A stretch of DNA of 42,150 nt from JACKII01 sp963974445 (GTDB lineage Bacteria > Pseudomonadota > Alphaproteobacteria > Bin95). The position numbers and the translations under genes were made by a program. The stretch lies in contig CAXBDI010000021.1 in assembly GCA_963974445.1 (NCBI GenBank), positions 1 through 42,150 of the forward strand, given 5' to 3'. A model generated the notes under the pieces. It ran no database searches. It was not told the origin of the DNA and worked only from the letters and a program-made list of their open reading frames with translations. Within the stretch, counting starts at the first letter, position 1. The number at the start of each line of letters is the position of its first letter. Below are positions 1 through 7,843 of the stretch, one piece after another.

Positions 1-77
1 ACCTCAAGGCCACCCTCGAAGCGATTGCCTGCGGCCATCCCAACGACCGCCTCGACGAGCTCCTGCCCTGGAACTAG
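1..77 (+). mobile_element. C-terminal end of an IS66-family transposase (cut by window edge)
   Basis: The frame beginning at base 3 reads through to a TAG at 75-77 and gives LKATLEAIACGHP...LPWN. This matches the conserved last two dozen residues of IS66 transposases (TnpC), where a GHP..RIDELMPW tail is typical. The rest of the gene lies outside the window. About 45 bases downstream, the sequence ending CGCTTAC at 118-124 has the form of an IS66 right inverted end, so the element probably stops near 124. The family call rests on a short segment, and the exact element end is inferred. Confidence 0.6.
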
Positions 78-329
78 GTGCCAACGTCAAGCTAAATGCC
101 CAGTGGGGCGTACGCATCGCTTACACAGCATCTTATACCAACCTGCATTGATCATGACCTACGCGCCCAATTTCGGCGTCCGGTGGTCATGATGTGCCAT
201 GGCTGATCGACGAGTTTGTTCCATGCATCGCAGCAATGGTCGATGATGTTGTCGTAGGAGGTGAAGACCCGGTTGGATAGCCAGTTGTCGCGCATGAACT
301 GCCAGACGTTCTCGACTCGTTGGCCGGTA

Positions 330-349
330 GGCGATTGCTTGCAATCGCC
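330..349. repeat. Perfect palindromic insert in IS630 relic
   Basis: The sequence reads GGCGATTGC-TT-GCAATCGCC, two 9-base arms that pair perfectly around two bases. It lies inside the roughly 39-base stretch that interrupts the ELNP/VENVW junction of the transposase relic. A partial match (GGCGATTGCTTG) recurs at 879-890 outside the element. Confidence 0.7.
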
Positions 350-577
350 GTAAGGCGGGTTCAGCTCGGGACATTTGGCTGGCAGAGCGATGATGCTGGT
401 ATTGGCAGGCACATCCAGCTTGCCGGTCATGTGCCAACCAGCCTGATCCATCAGCACGACCGCGTGAGCGCCCGGGGCGACGGCGAGCGATATCTCGGTC
501 AGATGCAGCGACATGGTTTCAGTATTGCAGAAGGGTAACACCAGCCCCGCGGCCTTGCCATGTTCCGGGCAGACCTG

Positions 578-598
578 TGCCGGACTTGATCCGGTATC
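578..598. repeat. Short hairpin related to the TTGAC-core repeat, inside IS630 relic
   Basis: The core is CCGGA-CTTGA-TCCGG, a 5-base-arm hairpin within an apparent insertion of about 23 bases. A preceding extra base makes the total 24, so the frame is kept. The CTTGA loop between G/C arms resembles the left and right hairpins of the longer repeats at 16645, 18328 and 29054. Confidence 0.5.
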
Positions 599-890
599 GC
601 GCCGAAGATCATAGACTGATTTCGTCCGCTGATCCTTGGGCGCCGATGGTCGGGTTCCGCGCCTCGCCCAGCGCCACAGTGTTCGCCTATGAGCGCTTCT
701 TTCTGTCACGTTGGACCACCGAGGGAGAACATGGCGGCCACTGACGGCCGGGATTCCACTTTACCCGCCTATCCGCCAGTCAGGAGATAGGCGAAATCAT
801 CGAAGCGAATCGATGCCAGGGCCGGGACGCCGCCGTCCCGAGGGCCCTGAACGAGCGCACCAGGCAGCAGCGCTGTCTGGCGATTGCTTG

Positions 891-1679
891 TCATCGGGCG
901 ATCGCGCCGCTTTCAAAGTGCCGGTCGTCATAGGCAAAGACGATCTTCGGATCCGGCTTGGCTGCGTGCTTGTCCTTATCGGGGCAGTCGACCAGCGACA
1001 TCAGATGACGGATGACATTGAGCCGGGCGTGCTTCTTGTCGTCCGCCCGAACCACGTGCCACGGCGTTATCGGGCTGTGCGTGCGGGCGAACATCTCGTT
1101 GCGCGCGGCGCTGTAGTCATCCCAGTGTTCGACCGCGACCTGGTCAATCGGACTGATCTTCCACTGCTTGAGAGGATTGACGCGACGGTCCTCGAGCCGG
1201 CGTTTCTGCTCACCTTTCGAAATATCCAGATAGTATTTGAATAGTTGAACTCCAGAATCCACGAGCATGTGTTCGAATGGCAGAACCGAACGCATGAATT
1301 CTTCATATTCCGCTTCTGTGCAGTATCCCATGACGCGCTCAACGCCGGCGCGGTTATACCAACTCCGGTTCATCAGGACCATTTCTTCGCTCGGGGGCAG
1401 ATATGGGATATAGCGCTGAAAATACCAGGAATGGCGATCACGTTCCGACGGCTTGCCGAGCGCCACGACGCGGGTTTCGCGCGGGCTCAGGTGCTGCGTG
1501 ATCCGCTTGATGACGCCGTCCTTGCCGGCGGCGTCGCGGCCTTCAAAAAGAATGAGAATCTGAAGCTCGTTTTTGATCAGATGCCGCTGCAGCTTGACCA
1601 GTTCGACTTGCAGGTGCCGCAGGGTCTCCTTATAGTTCTTTGGCTCAGACTGTTCGCTTTTCTTCGCTTTCTTGTTCAT
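891..1679 (-). CDS. ppk2: Polyphosphate kinase 2 family protein (PPK2)
   Basis: PPK2 enzymes transfer phosphate between polyphosphate and nucleotides in the cytoplasm. The 262-residue protein has the family's Walker A segment GRDAAGKDG (about 47-55), the NRSWYNR Walker B/lid region (about 104-110), the SWYFQRYIPYLP signature and the conserved YYLDISK. Length fits a single-domain PPK2. An in-frame extension to 1724 exists, but the ATG at 1679 is preferred because AAGGAG lies seven bases upstream of it. The gene stands alone, flanked by an IS relic and a gene-poor stretch. Family is confident. Nucleotide preference (class I, II or III) cannot be told from reading alone. Confidence 0.93.
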   Translation of the reverse strand: MNKKAKKSEQSEPKNYKETLRHLQVELVKLQRHLIKNELQILILFEGRDAAGKDGVIKRITQHLSPRETRVVALGKPSERDRHSWYFQRYIPYLPPSEEMVLMNRSWYNRAGVERVMGYCTEAEYEEFMRSVLPFEHMLVDSGVQLFKYYLDISKGEQKRRLEDRRVNPLKQWKISPIDQVAVEHWDDYSAARNEMFARTHSPITPWHVVRADDKKHARLNVIRHLMSLVDCPDKDKHAAKPDPKIVFAYDDRHFESGAIAR

Positions 1680-2184
1680 TTCAGAACTCCTTAAAAGTAC
1701 GATGTGTGGGGTCGTGCGGATCAAGCAGTCTTCACGACGGTATCGTGCAAAATATCTCCAGCATAAGCCATACGGTCGAAGGTGTTGGAGAGGTGACGGT
1801 AGACTTCCCGCCGTTTTAACGCCCCATGACGAAGGCGAGCCCCCGCATGACTGCGGTGCAATCTTGTTGCGTCATCGGTTCGAGCAATGCCGCCACGCCG
1901 TCTCCCGGCTCCTTGCGTCGCATGGTGAGATCCTGGATATAATGTTCCGGGTCAAACAGTTCAGCGATTGCTTTGCGATTGGCCTGAGGCTGTTGTGCTC
2001 TACGGACGCCTCCCTTCAGCCGCTTAGCACTTTGCGCGGCAAGTGTTAAGTTCCGCGAGTGAAATCTTGCGTCAGAGGCTACTTTCAGGGGGTGCTCTGG
2101 GAGTTAACGGTTTTTCCAAAGTGGAAAATAGGCGGGGACATTCTTCCAAAAAAACTGAAGGTTTCTCAGAAGGTGATGCTCAAG
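1680..2184. other. Gene-poor stretch with one unassigned open frame
   Basis: No recognisable gene was found in about 500 bases. On the minus strand one frame is open from about 2100 to a TAA at 1816-1818 and includes IAELFDPEHYIQD and VAALLEPMTQQD. That composition looks protein-like, but the frame lacks a convincing start and ribosome site and was not recognised. It may be the 3' remnant of a lost gene. Confidence 0.3.
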
Positions 2185-2478
2185 CCAATCGCCGCAACAA
2201 AGGCATGGAGTCCAACCCAGCACCAACAGTGTGAACTCTGGCTCGGCCGAGCGCATCGTACAGGCTGCGGCCATCTTTTAGTCAGAAATGAGGCGCGCGG
2301 CAGCCGGGCACGATGAAAGCGGTGACGTTTGCCATGGAATAGCCGGGCGCGTCTTCGCCGTCACGGCCTCGGCCCGGCGCGCCACCACCGTCACAGCGAC
2401 GCCGCACCACGCCAGATCCAGTGCCAACGTCAGCCCGACCGGTCCGCCGCCGGCGATCAGGACCGGCGTTTCGACCAC
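2185..2478 (-). pseudogene. Internally deleted FAD-dependent monooxygenase remnant
   Basis: A GTG at 2478 starts VETPVLIAGGGPVGLTLALDL, the N-terminal FAD-binding Rossmann motif (GGGPVG) of aromatic-ring or PheA/TfdB-type monooxygenases. After about 40 residues the homology jumps to the family's C-terminal segment, read in a shifted frame as VPGCRAPHF-stop-LKDGRSLYDALG. The TGA there replaces the expected Trp of HxWL.DGRSLYD. One extra base later shifts the frame again (EFTLLVLG). About 400 central codons are therefore missing, and two frameshifts and a stop are present. It begins nine bases after the dctM stop and could be co-transcribed with it, but cannot make a functional enzyme. Confidence 0.75.
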
Positions 2479-2487
2479 GCCCCCCCT

Positions 2488-4074
2488 CTACCCGCCAGCA
2501 ACCGTCCCGTAAACCATACGCGGCAGCCACAGCGTCAGGTTCGGGAAGACCCAGAGGATGCCCAGCATTAGCACCTGCATGCCGACGAACGGGATGACGC
2601 CCGCATAGATCTGCATCGTGCTGATGCTCGGCGGTGCCACTCCGCGCAGGTAGAACAGGGCAAAGCCGAAGGGCGGAGTTAGAAAACTCGTTTGCAAGTT
2701 CACGGCGATCATGATGCCGAGCCAGACCGGGTTGATGTCCATCATCAGCAGGATGGGTGCTACGATGGGCACGACGACGAAGGTGATCTCGATGAAATCG
2801 AGGAAAAAGCCCATGATGAACATGATCAGCATCACCACCAGCAACGCGCCGAACGCGCCGCCGGGCAGGCTGGTCAGGAACTCATGCACGATATCGTCGC
2901 CGCCCAACCCGCGGAACACCAGGCTGAACAATTGCGCGCCGATGACAATGCCGAACACCATGGCCGATATCTTGGTCGTCTGCTGCATCACTTCGCGCAG
3001 CGTGCCGTCGGACTTGATGCGGCGCAGCGCGTCCAGGATGCCCAGGCCGAGCAGCGCAGAAAAAGCGGTCGCCGCGTAGATGCCGATCTGCTCCTCCATC
3101 GAAATCTCGCTGCGGCCGAGGCGAAGGTCCAGCATGCCGGTCAGAAACAGCACGGCGACCAGCGCCAGGCCGCCGATCAGCATAACCGCCCCCTTGGCAC
3201 CGGGAGCCAGGCGCAAGCCGCCCAGCAGCGTCGCGCCGATGGCACCTACCGCAGCCGCCTCCGTCGGTGTGGCAATGCCGGCGAGGATCGAGCCGAGGAC
3301 GGCGACGATCAGCACCATCGGCACCACCAACGCACCGATGGTCTTGCCCAGGCTCACGTCGGCCAGGGCATTTTCGGCAGAGACCGCCGGCGCCGCATTC
3401 GGGCGCAGCAGCGCTACAATCAACTGCCAGCCGATATAGAGGCCGACCAGCATCAGGCCCGGGATCAGCGCGCCGGCGAACAGGTCGCCGACCGACACCG
3501 GGTCCGGCGCGAAATTGCCCATTGCCCGCTGCGCATCCTGATAGGCGTTGGAAATCTGATCGCCCAGCACCACCAGCACGATGGAGGGCGGGATGATCTG
3601 GCCGAGAGTGCCGCTGGCGCAGATCGTGCCGCAGGCGAGCTTTGGGTCGTAGCCCCAACGCAACATCGTCGGCAGGCTCAGCAGGCCCATGGTGACGACG
3701 GTCGCCCCGACAATGCCGGTCGATGCCGCCAATAGCGCGCCGACGATGCAGACCGAGACGCCAAGTCCGCCGCGCATCGTGCCGAACAGGCCGCCCATCG
3801 CGGTCAGCAGGTCGTCGGCGACCTTGGACCGCTCCAGCATGACGCCCATGAAGACGAACAGCGGCACCGCCAACAGCACCTCGTTGGTCATCACGCCGAA
3901 AATACGGTTCGGAATGAAGCCAAAGAACGACATGTCGAAAACGCCCAGCGCATTGCCGATCAAGCCGAAAATCAGCGAGACGCCACCCAGCGTGAACGCC
4001 ACGGGAAAGCCGGCCATCAGCCCGGCGCAGACACCGCCGAACAGCAGCAGGGAGAGGGTTTCGGAAAGCGTCAT
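2488..4074 (-). CDS. dctM: TRAP transporter large permease subunit (DctM family)
   Basis: This is the ion-coupled membrane subunit that moves the substrate delivered by the periplasmic binding protein. The 528-residue protein is almost entirely hydrophobic helices. It contains the family's ASTGIVGATVVTMG loop, the GxLGQIIPPSI motif and the GIATPTEAAAVGA motif. It exceeds the usual length of about 430 because of an extra segment of about 70 residues, with two more predicted helices, around residues 280-345; this longer form is seen in TakM-like permeases. Its ATG overlaps the dctQ stop (ATGA), indicating translational coupling. It is the last intact gene of the dctP-dctQ-dctM operon. Confidence 0.93.
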   Translation of the reverse strand: MTLSETLSLLLFGGVCAGLMAGFPVAFTLGGVSLIFGLIGNALGVFDMSFFGFIPNRIFGVMTNEVLLAVPLFVFMGVMLERSKVADDLLTAMGGLFGTMRGGLGVSVCIVGALLAASTGIVGATVVTMGLLSLPTMLRWGYDPKLACGTICASGTLGQIIPPSIVLVVLGDQISNAYQDAQRAMGNFAPDPVSVGDLFAGALIPGLMLVGLYIGWQLIVALLRPNAAPAVSAENALADVSLGKTIGALVVPMVLIVAVLGSILAGIATPTEAAAVGAIGATLLGGLRLAPGAKGAVMLIGGLALVAVLFLTGMLDLRLGRSEISMEEQIGIYAATAFSALLGLGILDALRRIKSDGTLREVMQQTTKISAMVFGIVIGAQLFSLVFRGLGGDDIVHEFLTSLPGGAFGALLVVMLIMFIMGFFLDFIEITFVVVPIVAPILLMMDINPVWLGIMIAVNLQTSFLTPPFGFALFYLRGVAPPSISTMQIYAGVIPFVGMQVLMLGILWVFPNLTLWLPRMVYGTVAGG

Positions 4075-4619
4075 ACGCCTTCTCCCTGAATGTCGGGCGC
4101 CGGCGCCTCTGGCGGCTCCTCCCCACTCAGCGTCAACAGCGAGCGGGCCATCAGCGCGAGGCCCTGCAACGCCACCAGAGCGCTGAACGCCAGGATCACC
4201 GATTTCAGAAGGTAGACGCCGGGAATGCCGCTATCGCCCTCTGGCGAGCCCTCCAGCACATCCCAGGCCCGGGTGACGAAGCCCAGCGAGGACCACACGA
4301 TGATGCCGCACATCGGCAGCAGAAAGATTACCCCGCCGCAGAAATTGACGATCGCCTTGGCGCGCATGCTCATGCCGCCATAGAAAATATCGACCCGCAC
4401 ATGGCCATCGTGCAGCAGCGTGTAACCTGCTGCCGTCAGAAAAATGATGGCGTGCATGTAGATGATGCTCTCCTGCATCCAAATCCAGCCGATGCCGAAA
4501 ACATACCGCAGCAGCACCACCGCGAACTGCACCAACACCATGATCAGCGCCAGCCAGGAGACGGCGCGGCCCAGGTGCTCGTTGATGCGATCAACGGTGC
4601 GTGTGAAGGAGGTGAGCAT
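4071..4619 (-). CDS. dctQ: TRAP transporter small permease subunit (DctQ family)
   Basis: The 182-residue protein has four predicted membrane helices and the DctQ hallmark region WMQESIIYMHAIIFLTAAGYTLLHDGHVRVDIFY. It pairs with DctM in the inner membrane. The ATG at 4619 (MLTSFTRTVDRI) is chosen over the upstream in-frame ATG at 4679, because AAGGTG precedes it at normal spacing and the 20 extra residues do not look like DctQ. Its stop overlaps the dctM start by four bases. The C-terminal tail after the last helix is acidic and proline-rich. Substrate is set by the neighbouring DctP. Confidence 0.92.
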   Translation of the reverse strand: MLTSFTRTVDRINEHLGRAVSWLALIMVLVQFAVVLLRYVFGIGWIWMQESIIYMHAIIFLTAAGYTLLHDGHVRVDIFYGGMSMRAKAIVNFCGGVIFLLPMCGIIVWSSLGFVTRAWDVLEGSPEGDSGIPGVYLLKSVILAFSALVALQGLALMARSLLTLSGEEPPEAPAPDIQGEGV

Positions 4620-4701
4620 GAAACACCTTAACGCCCCGGCTGAACCGACTACGGAGAGTCGAGGCAACTCCAGCCGCAATCACAGACATCGAACGGACAA
4701 T

Positions 4702-4736
4702 CGCCCCACCCGGCACCATGTCGCCGAGTGGGGGCG
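4702..4736 (-). terminator. Hairpin between dctP and dctQ
   Basis: CGCCCCAC at 4702 pairs with GTGGGGGCG ending at 4736, with one bulged base and a loop of about 18 bases. No U-tract follows on the transcribed (minus) strand, so it is more likely a weak attenuator or an mRNA-stabilising structure keeping dctP mRNA above dctQM than a full terminator. Confidence 0.35.
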
Positions 4737-4745
4737 GTCATCTGT

Positions 4746-5837
4746 CTATTTGTCGGTATCGAGGGCGCGGGCGTTCATGTAGCCGAGTTCGCCGATCTTC
4801 GCCCAATCCATCGCGTACTTCTGATAGGCAGCGTAGCTCTCATAGACGCGCTTGGTCATCTGATCGCTGTTCGCCATATCGCTGATCACATCGGCTGCGG
4901 CTTCGCCGATACGGGCCAACAACTCGTCGCTGTAACGGCGCAGCGTCACGCCGTGTTGATTGATCAAGGTATCCAGCGCGCTTTGGTTGCGAGCATTGAA
5001 CTCAGCCGTTTGAACCTGAGCTTCGGCAGCGACAACGACGGTGATCAACTCCCGTTGATCCTCAGTCAGGCTTTCCCACAGGTCTTTGTTAAGTCCCAAT
5101 GAACCAACCGTGCCGGGCTCATGCCAGCCTGGATAGTAATAGTTCTTGGTGATCTTATAGAAGCCGAAAGCCAGATCGTGCCAGGGACCGACCCATTCGG
5201 TGGCATCGATAGCGCCGGACTGCAAGGCGGGGAAAATCTCGCCGCCCGGCAGGTTGACCGGCGTTGCGCCGACGGCGCGCAACACTTCGCCGCCCAGGCC
5301 TGGCATGCGCATTTTCAAACCTTGCAGGTCGTCGATGCTGTTAATCTCTTTGCGGAACCATCCGCCCATCTGAACACCGGTGGATGCCACGGGCAGCGCC
5401 TTCAGATTGAAGCCTGCCGACAACTCGTCCCATAATTCCTGGCCGCCGCCGTATGTGATCCAGGCATGCGTTTCGAGACCAGTCATGCCGAAGGGAACGG
5501 CGGACATAAAGTTAAACGCGGGGGACTTGCCCTGAAAGTAATACTCAGACGAGTGATAGATGTCAGCGTCGCCGGCCGAGACAGCATCAAATACCTGAAA
5601 GGCTGGCACGAGTTCGCCTGCTCCGTAAGGTTTGACCGTCAACTTCCCATCGGAAAGTTGCGTGATCCGCTTGGCCATGCGCACCGCGGACGTGCCGAGT
5701 CCGGGAAAGTTGATCGGCCAGGACATGACCATCTTCAACTCGCGCACGCCTTGGGCGATAGCCGGCGCGGCCAGGCTCGAAGCGGCAGCAGCAGTGCCGG
5801 CGATGGCGGCACCTTTCAAAAAGTCGCGGCGTTCCAT
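4746..5837 (-). CDS. dctP: TRAP transporter substrate-binding protein, TakP/DctP-like
   Basis: This is the periplasmic solute receptor of the TRAP system. The 363-residue protein opens with a twin-arginine signal (RRDFLKG followed by a hydrophobic Ala-rich stretch and APAIAQ), so export is probably by Tat. The mature part has the DctP fold landmarks: GLKMRMPGLGGEVLRAVGATPVNLPGGEIFPALQ, then DATEWVGPWHD and YYYPGWHEPG. These last two segments are typical of the TakP branch, which binds 2-oxo acids with a cation. It is first in the operon, separated from dctQ by 126 bases with a hairpin. TRAP family is certain; the 2-oxo-acid ligand is inferred from motif similarity. Confidence 0.92.
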   Translation of the reverse strand: MERRDFLKGAAIAGTAAAASSLAAPAIAQGVRELKMVMSWPINFPGLGTSAVRMAKRITQLSDGKLTVKPYGAGELVPAFQVFDAVSAGDADIYHSSEYYFQGKSPAFNFMSAVPFGMTGLETHAWITYGGGQELWDELSAGFNLKALPVASTGVQMGGWFRKEINSIDDLQGLKMRMPGLGGEVLRAVGATPVNLPGGEIFPALQSGAIDATEWVGPWHDLAFGFYKITKNYYYPGWHEPGTVGSLGLNKDLWESLTEDQRELITVVVAAEAQVQTAEFNARNQSALDTLINQHGVTLRRYSDELLARIGEAAADVISDMANSDQMTKRVYESYAAYQKYAMDWAKIGELGYMNARALDTDK

Positions 5838-5956
5838 GGGGTTTCTTCCTCCGGTAATCGCGGCACGTGCTCCAGCCGCTGTTGATTTCTCAGGCGGAAA
5901 CTAGCCTAAGCGATGGTCATGAGCCAGACAATGGCAGTCGTATTGCCGGGCGATAG

Positions 5957-6328
5957 TCAGTCCGCAAGCAGCGTCGATTGCCAGCCCAGCATTTGCCAAC
6001 GGTCGTCGCGCCGGACCCAGCAACTGGAAAACCGCTCGAACGAGTCAGAGCGTTGGCCCGAGGCCAAAACCGTCACGCGGGCCTTGCCGATCAGGATCAC
6101 CTGATCGCCCAAATCGCGGGACTCGACCTCCGACAGGTCGATGACCTTATAGATCAGCGCGCCCGATAACAGGGCGTGGATCAGGCTGTGCTTGTTGTCC
6201 TTGGCCGAAGACGCGTGGATATAGAACAGATCGTCGGCCAACAGCGCATAGAGACTGTCGGCGTCACGCGCGATCATCGCCCGAATGCGCTTGCGGTCCA
6301 GTTCCTGGACTGTCGTTATGGCGTCCAT
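5957..6328 (-). CDS. DUF4440 / SnoaL-like (NTF2-fold) protein
   Basis: The 123-residue cytoplasmic protein has the small alpha+beta barrel pattern of DUF4440: an opening helix with VQELDRKRIRAMIARDADSLYALLADDLFYIHASSAKD, then strands, ending in FSSCWVRRDDRWQMLGWQST. Proteins of this fold range from steroid isomerase-like enzymes to binding domains, and nothing here fixes the activity. The ATG at 6328 is preferred to an in-frame TTG at 6334, because GGAG lies nine bases before the ATG and too close to the TTG. It lies upstream of dctP on the same strand, about 120 bases away, and could be a separate unit. Confidence 0.75.
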   Translation of the reverse strand: MDAITTVQELDRKRIRAMIARDADSLYALLADDLFYIHASSAKDNKHSLIHALLSGALIYKVIDLSEVESRDLGDQVILIGKARVTVLASGQRSDSFERFSSCWVRRDDRWQMLGWQSTLLAD

Positions 6329-6392
6329 CGGCAATATCTCCGGCAGGTTACTGCGAAGAACTCAGACCGGCGGAGTTCAATATCCACCTTCC

Positions 6393-6491
6393 GGCGTCAT
6401 TGCGAGCCGCCACTGGGCGGCGCGGCATTCTATCGGCATTGTTGCGATCTGCAGTTGGTGGATTGCTTCGGCTCCGCCTCGCAATGACGCC
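6393..6491. repeat. Palindromic intergenic repeat, family B copy 1
   Basis: The outer ends are GGCGTCATTGCGAG and CTCGCAATGACGCC, a perfect 14-base inverted pair about 70 bases apart, with further pairing inside. Copies 2 and 3 are at 15361 and 33412. Elements with the GTCATTGCGAG...CTCGCAATGAC end pattern are widespread in alphaproteobacteria. Confidence 0.85.
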
Positions 6492-6523
6492 AAATAGGAG
6501 GTCGATACTTATGGCCGTTAAGA

Positions 6524-7777
6524 TCAAACCGGCTTCACCAATACATGCCGCTTGCGGCCGGCCGAAAGCTTCAGCGTGCCGGCTTCGGTCAGATCGCCGG
6601 AGCCTATCGGCTGGTTTTCGTCGGCGATAGCGACGTCGTTCAGCCGCGCGCCGCCGCCACGCACCAGCCGCCGCGCCTCGCCATTGCTGGCTGCCAGGCC
6701 GGCACGCTTGAACAGGTCGAACGCCGGCACGCCAGCATCGAGGTCGGGGCCGGCGATCTCGACAGTCGGTAAACCCTCCGCCTGCGCGCCGTCCTCGAAC
6801 GCCCGGCGTGCGGTCTCGGCGGCCTCTTGCGCCTTGGCGCGGCCGTGCAGCAGGGCGGTGGCCTCGGTCGCCAAGACCTTCTTTGCCTCGTTCAATTCAG
6901 AGCCTTGCAGCGCCGCGAGTTTGGCGATCTCAGGCAGAGGCAGTTCGGTGAACAGCTTCAGGAAGCGCCCGACGTCGGCGTCCAGCGTGTTGCGCCAGAA
7001 CTGCCAGTAATCGTAGGCCGACAGCCGATCCTCGTTCAGCCAGACCGCGCCAGCCGCCGTCTTGCCCATCTTGCCGCCGTCCGCCGTGGTGATCAGCGGT
7101 GTGGTCAGGCCAAAGAGTTGCGGTTGCTCCAGCCGGCGGCCCAGCTCTGCGCCGGAGACGATGTTGCCCCACTGATCGCTGCCGCCCATCTGCAAGCGGC
7201 AGCCGTAGCGCTTCGACAACTCGACAAAGTCATAGCTTTGCAGTATCATGTAGTTGAATTCGAGGAAGGTCAGCGGCTGCTCGCGCTCCAGCCGGTTTTT
7301 GACGCTGTCCATGGTCAGCATGCGGTTGACGCTGAAATGCCGGCCCACCTCACGCAGCAGCGGGATGTATTTCAACTCGCTCAGCCAGTCGTCGTTATCG
7401 ACCATGATGGCGTCGCCGGTCGCGCCTTCGTCGCCGAAACTCAAGAAATGCTCGAACACCCGGAAAATGCCGGCCTTGTTCGCCTGAATGTCGTCGTGGC
7501 TCAGCAACTGCCGCGATTCGTCCTTGCCGGAGGGGTCGCCGATCTTCGTCGTGCCACCACCCATCAGCACAATCGGCTTATGGCCAGTCTGCTGTAGCCA
7601 GCGCAACATCATGATCGGCACCAGAGAGCCCACATGCAGCGAATCGGCGGTGCAGTCGAAGCCGATATAGGCGCGGATCGGCCCTTCCAGCGCGAGCGCG
7701 TCCAGGCCCTCGGTATCGGTGCATTGATGAATGAAGCCGCGCTCGGTCAGGGCGGCGAGGAATTCGGAACGCGGCAT
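6524..7777 (-). CDS. tyrS: Tyrosyl-tRNA synthetase
   Basis: It charges tRNA-Tyr with tyrosine in the cytoplasm. The 417-residue class Ic synthetase has the HIGH-equivalent LHVG (48-50), the tyrosine-site segments GGGTTKIGDPSGK and QMGGSDQWGN (about 196-205), the KMSKS-equivalent KMGKT (236-240), and a C-terminal S4 RNA-binding domain ending near the stop (LVRGGGARLND). The KMGKT form is common in alphaproteobacteria. An in-frame GTG at 7789 would add four residues; the ATG at 7777 fits family length better. It is divergent from anmK with about 65 bases between, a conserved neighbourhood in this class. Confidence 0.97.
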   Translation of the reverse strand: MPRSEFLAALTERGFIHQCTDTEGLDALALEGPIRAYIGFDCTADSLHVGSLVPIMMLRWLQQTGHKPIVLMGGGTTKIGDPSGKDESRQLLSHDDIQANKAGIFRVFEHFLSFGDEGATGDAIMVDNDDWLSELKYIPLLREVGRHFSVNRMLTMDSVKNRLEREQPLTFLEFNYMILQSYDFVELSKRYGCRLQMGGSDQWGNIVSGAELGRRLEQPQLFGLTTPLITTADGGKMGKTAAGAVWLNEDRLSAYDYWQFWRNTLDADVGRFLKLFTELPLPEIAKLAALQGSELNEAKKVLATEATALLHGRAKAQEAAETARRAFEDGAQAEGLPTVEIAGPDLDAGVPAFDLFKRAGLAASNGEARRLVRGGGARLNDVAIADENQPIGSGDLTEAGTLKLSAGRKRHVLVKPV

Positions 7778-7843
7778 GGCGGGTGACACTGTCTGAAAAG
7801 CGGATGGTTCGGCAGGCTTGCCGTCGGGTGGCGGCGATGTACC

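Larger units (their letters stand above)
152..709 (-). pseudogene. Decayed IS630-family transposase (C-terminal part)
   Basis: The frame carries IS630 transposase landmarks: WARRGTRPSAPKDQR, LVLPFCNTE, the DDE-region MDQAGWH, ALPAKCPELNP and VENVWQFMRDNWLSNRVF. The N-terminal half, including the first catalytic Asp (usually in a QDEAR segment), is missing. Two stretches look inserted relative to the usual family sequence: about 8 codons between SVY and CPEHGK, and about 13 codons between ELNP and VENVW. Each carries a short hairpin (579-597 and 330-349). The frame stays open because the extra bases add up to multiples of three. The copy should be inactive. The insert sizes are from memory of the family, not from an alignment. 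Confidence 0.75.

Noticed and set aside
711..1244. Plus-strand frame before and across ppk2
   Set aside because: Most of it is opposite ppk2. The part at 780-890 has a faint regulator-like reading (EIIEANRCQGRDAAV), but too little to assign.
1672..2049. 125-codon plus-strand frame after ppk2
   Set aside because: It overlaps the ppk2 start region, has no ribosome site and no protein-like pattern.
2692..3735. 347-codon plus-strand frame opposite dctM
   Set aside because: It is the antisense of a hydrophobic membrane protein, giving His/Asp/Gln-rich text with no fold; dctM is unmistakable.
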